A DNA stretch of 7,614 bases, taken from the NCBI GenBank assembly GCA_027023175.1, contig JALVWW010000286.1, forward strand, positions 1 through 7,614, in the 5' to 3' direction. The DNA comes from Campylobacterales bacterium (GTDB lineage: Bacteria; Campylobacterota; Campylobacteria; Campylobacterales; JALSKU01). Every line of letters begins with the position of its first letter. The first letter of the stretch is position 1. The notes under the pieces were generated by a model. That model did not search any database, was not told the DNA's origin, and saw only the letters and a list, made by a program, of their open reading frames with translations. Made by a program: the position numbers and the translations under genes. This document shows positions 6,463-7,614 of the stretch, one piece after another.

Positions 6463-7596
6463 TTATTCTTTTGGTTTTTTAACTGTTGAGATAGCGGCAT
6501 GAGCTGCTATACCGATAGCAGTTACAGTTAAAAGTCCTAAGCCGACTTTATCCGCGGTTGCATCAGCACCAAGCCCTCCAAATACAGTTTTGTATAAATG
6601 ATCTGCCACAGGCTCTTCATAAGGTCCCATTGTATCCCAAAAATCAGGCTCACTACACCCTATACAACCATGTCCTGCTTGAACCGGCCAAGAAGTATGT
6701 TGGTTAAACCTCTCTCTACTACAGTTATTAAATGTGTATGGACCTTTGCAACCTACTTTATATAAACAGTAACCGTTTTTAGCACCTTCATCTCCAAACT
6801 GCTCTACAAATTCTCCTGCATCAAAATGCCCTCTTCTTTCGCATAAGTCATGTATCCTATGTCCATAAGCCCATTTTGGACGATTGAAAGCATCAAGTGC
6901 GGGGAGTGTTCCAAAAAGTATAAAATGAAGTAGAGTTCCTACAATATTTTTTGCACTCGGAGGACATCCGGGAACATTAATGACCGGTTTTGAAGTTATT
7001 TTGCTAAGAGGTAAAGCACTTGTAGGATTGGGGTCTGCTGCTTGAATTCCTCCAAAGCTTGAACATGTTCCTATGGCAAATATAGCTGCTGCTCCTTCAG
7101 CAGTCTCTCTTGCTATATCTTCACCTGTCTTTCCATAACCTCCTATAGTTAAAAAATTTCCTCCGTTACCGGTAGGGATGCCGCCTTCGGTCATCATTAT
7201 ATATCTTCCGCGATACTTTTTGATAGAGTTTTCAAGATTCTCTTCTGCTTGCCATCCTGCTGCCGCCATCAAAGTTTCATGATAATCAAGTGATATATAA
7301 TCAAATATCAAACTATCTATCGTAGGAGTTGCGGTTCTTATCAAACTCTCACTACAACCTGTACACTCTGCCATATGTAGCCAAATTACAGGCAATCTAT
7401 CTGCAAGTTTTGCGGCTTTTGCAACAGTCGGCGTAAAAGTAGAAGACAATCCTAAAAACGCTGTCATAGCTCCTGCCCACTTCATAAAATCTCTTCTGCT
7501 TATACCCTCTTCGTCTAAAACTGCTGAGATAGACTTGTTTTCATCGATCTTTGGCAATTTCTCAAGTTTTTTAAGTCTTTTGCTAAATGTTTTCAT
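6463..7596 (-). CDS. hydA: [NiFe] uptake hydrogenase small subunit HydA, Tat-exported
   Basis: HydA holds three Fe-S clusters that wire the NiFe site of HydB to HydC. A twin-arginine signal, SRRDFMKW (residues 33-40), is followed by a hydrophobic stretch and a probable cut site near AKA (59-61). Proximal [4Fe-4S] ligands: Cys78 and Cys81 (ECTGCSES), Cys178 and Cys211. Distal [4Fe-4S]: His249, Cys252, Cys277 and Cys283. Medial [3Fe-4S]: Cys292, Cys311 and Cys314. CTGC, instead of CTCC, indicates the ordinary four-cysteine proximal cluster, so this is not the oxygen-tolerant type. A C-terminal hydrophobic helix (about 351-371) ends in KKPKE and fits a membrane anchor facing the periplasm. The n-region before the two arginines is long (33 residues) and charged. 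The frame stays open to the window edge upstream, but the ATG at 7596 is the only ATG before the Tat motif; GGGATGAG eight bases or so upstream may serve as ribosome site. Confidence 0.97.
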   Translation of the reverse strand: MKTFSKRLKKLEKLPKIDENKSISAVLDEEGISRRDFMKWAGAMTAFLGLSSTFTPTVAKAAKLADRLPVIWLHMAECTGCSESLIRTATPTIDSLIFDYISLDYHETLMAAAGWQAEENLENSIKKYRGRYIMMTEGGIPTGNGGNFLTIGGYGKTGEDIARETAEGAAAIFAIGTCSSFGGIQAADPNPTSALPLSKITSKPVINVPGCPPSAKNIVGTLLHFILFGTLPALDAFNRPKWAYGHRIHDLCERRGHFDAGEFVEQFGDEGAKNGYCLYKVGCKGPYTFNNCSRERFNQHTSWPVQAGHGCIGCSEPDFWDTMGPYEEPVADHLYKTVFGGLGADATADKVGLGLLTVTAIGIAAHAAISTVKKPKE

Positions 7597-7614
7597 TAGC
7601 GACTCATCCCTTTT

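Noticed and set aside
6463..7596. Oxygen-tolerant type hydrogenase small subunit with six-cysteine proximal cluster
   Set aside because: The first motif is CTGC, so the extra cysteine of the oxygen-tolerant type is glycine here.

Overview
The window is a compact, AT-rich stretch carrying one co-directional minus-strand gene cluster for a membrane-bound, quinone-linked [NiFe] uptake hydrogenase. Read in the direction of transcription (from 7596 down to 1) the order is hydA (small subunit), hydB (large subunit), hydC (cytochrome b anchor), hydD (maturation protease), hydE (accessory maturation protein) and hypF (carbamoyltransferase, cut by the window edge). The hydABCDE order, the base composition, the tight spacing and the protein features all point to a Campylobacterota (epsilonproteobacterial) chemolithotroph or respiratory H2 oxidiser of the Wolinella/Helicobacter/Sulfurimonas kind. 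This placement is an inference from gene order and family resemblance; no species can be named from the window.

Region 4016-7596 holds the structural genes. HydA has a twin-arginine leader, cysteines for three Fe-S clusters and a C-terminal membrane helix. HydB has both NiFe-binding CxxC motifs and a 23-residue C-terminal tail for proteolytic removal. HydC is a four-helix di-heme cytochrome b. The three genes are 12-14 bp apart, each of the last two preceded by a strong AAGGAG ribosome site, and should be translated from one message. H2 is oxidised on the periplasmic side and electrons pass through HydA clusters and HydC hemes to the quinone pool.

Region 1-3939 holds maturation genes. HydD trims HydB after nickel insertion. 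HypF (480 codons visible) makes the thiocarbamate precursor of the Fe-bound CN ligands. HydE, lying between them, is required for hydrogenase activity in relatives but has no assigned chemistry. Reading HydE against the HypF next to it suggests that HydE is a degenerate HypF-like paralogue which has kept the domain order but lost the catalytic and ATP-binding residues. This is the most interesting point in the window.

The gaps on the two sides of the maturation genes are not ordinary. A perfect 11-bp stem-loop with a T-run, oriented as a minus-strand intrinsic terminator, lies between hydC and hydD, with no room for a promoter behind it; it could set the ratio of structural to maturation proteins. 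Three of the gaps (hydE/hypF, hydD/hydE, hydC/hydD) contain the same family of AT-rich heptanucleotide tandem repeats, one of which contains the hypF start region. There are no RNA genes, insertion sequences, CRISPR arrays or genes on the plus strand that I can support, and no gene-free stretch over 300 bases.
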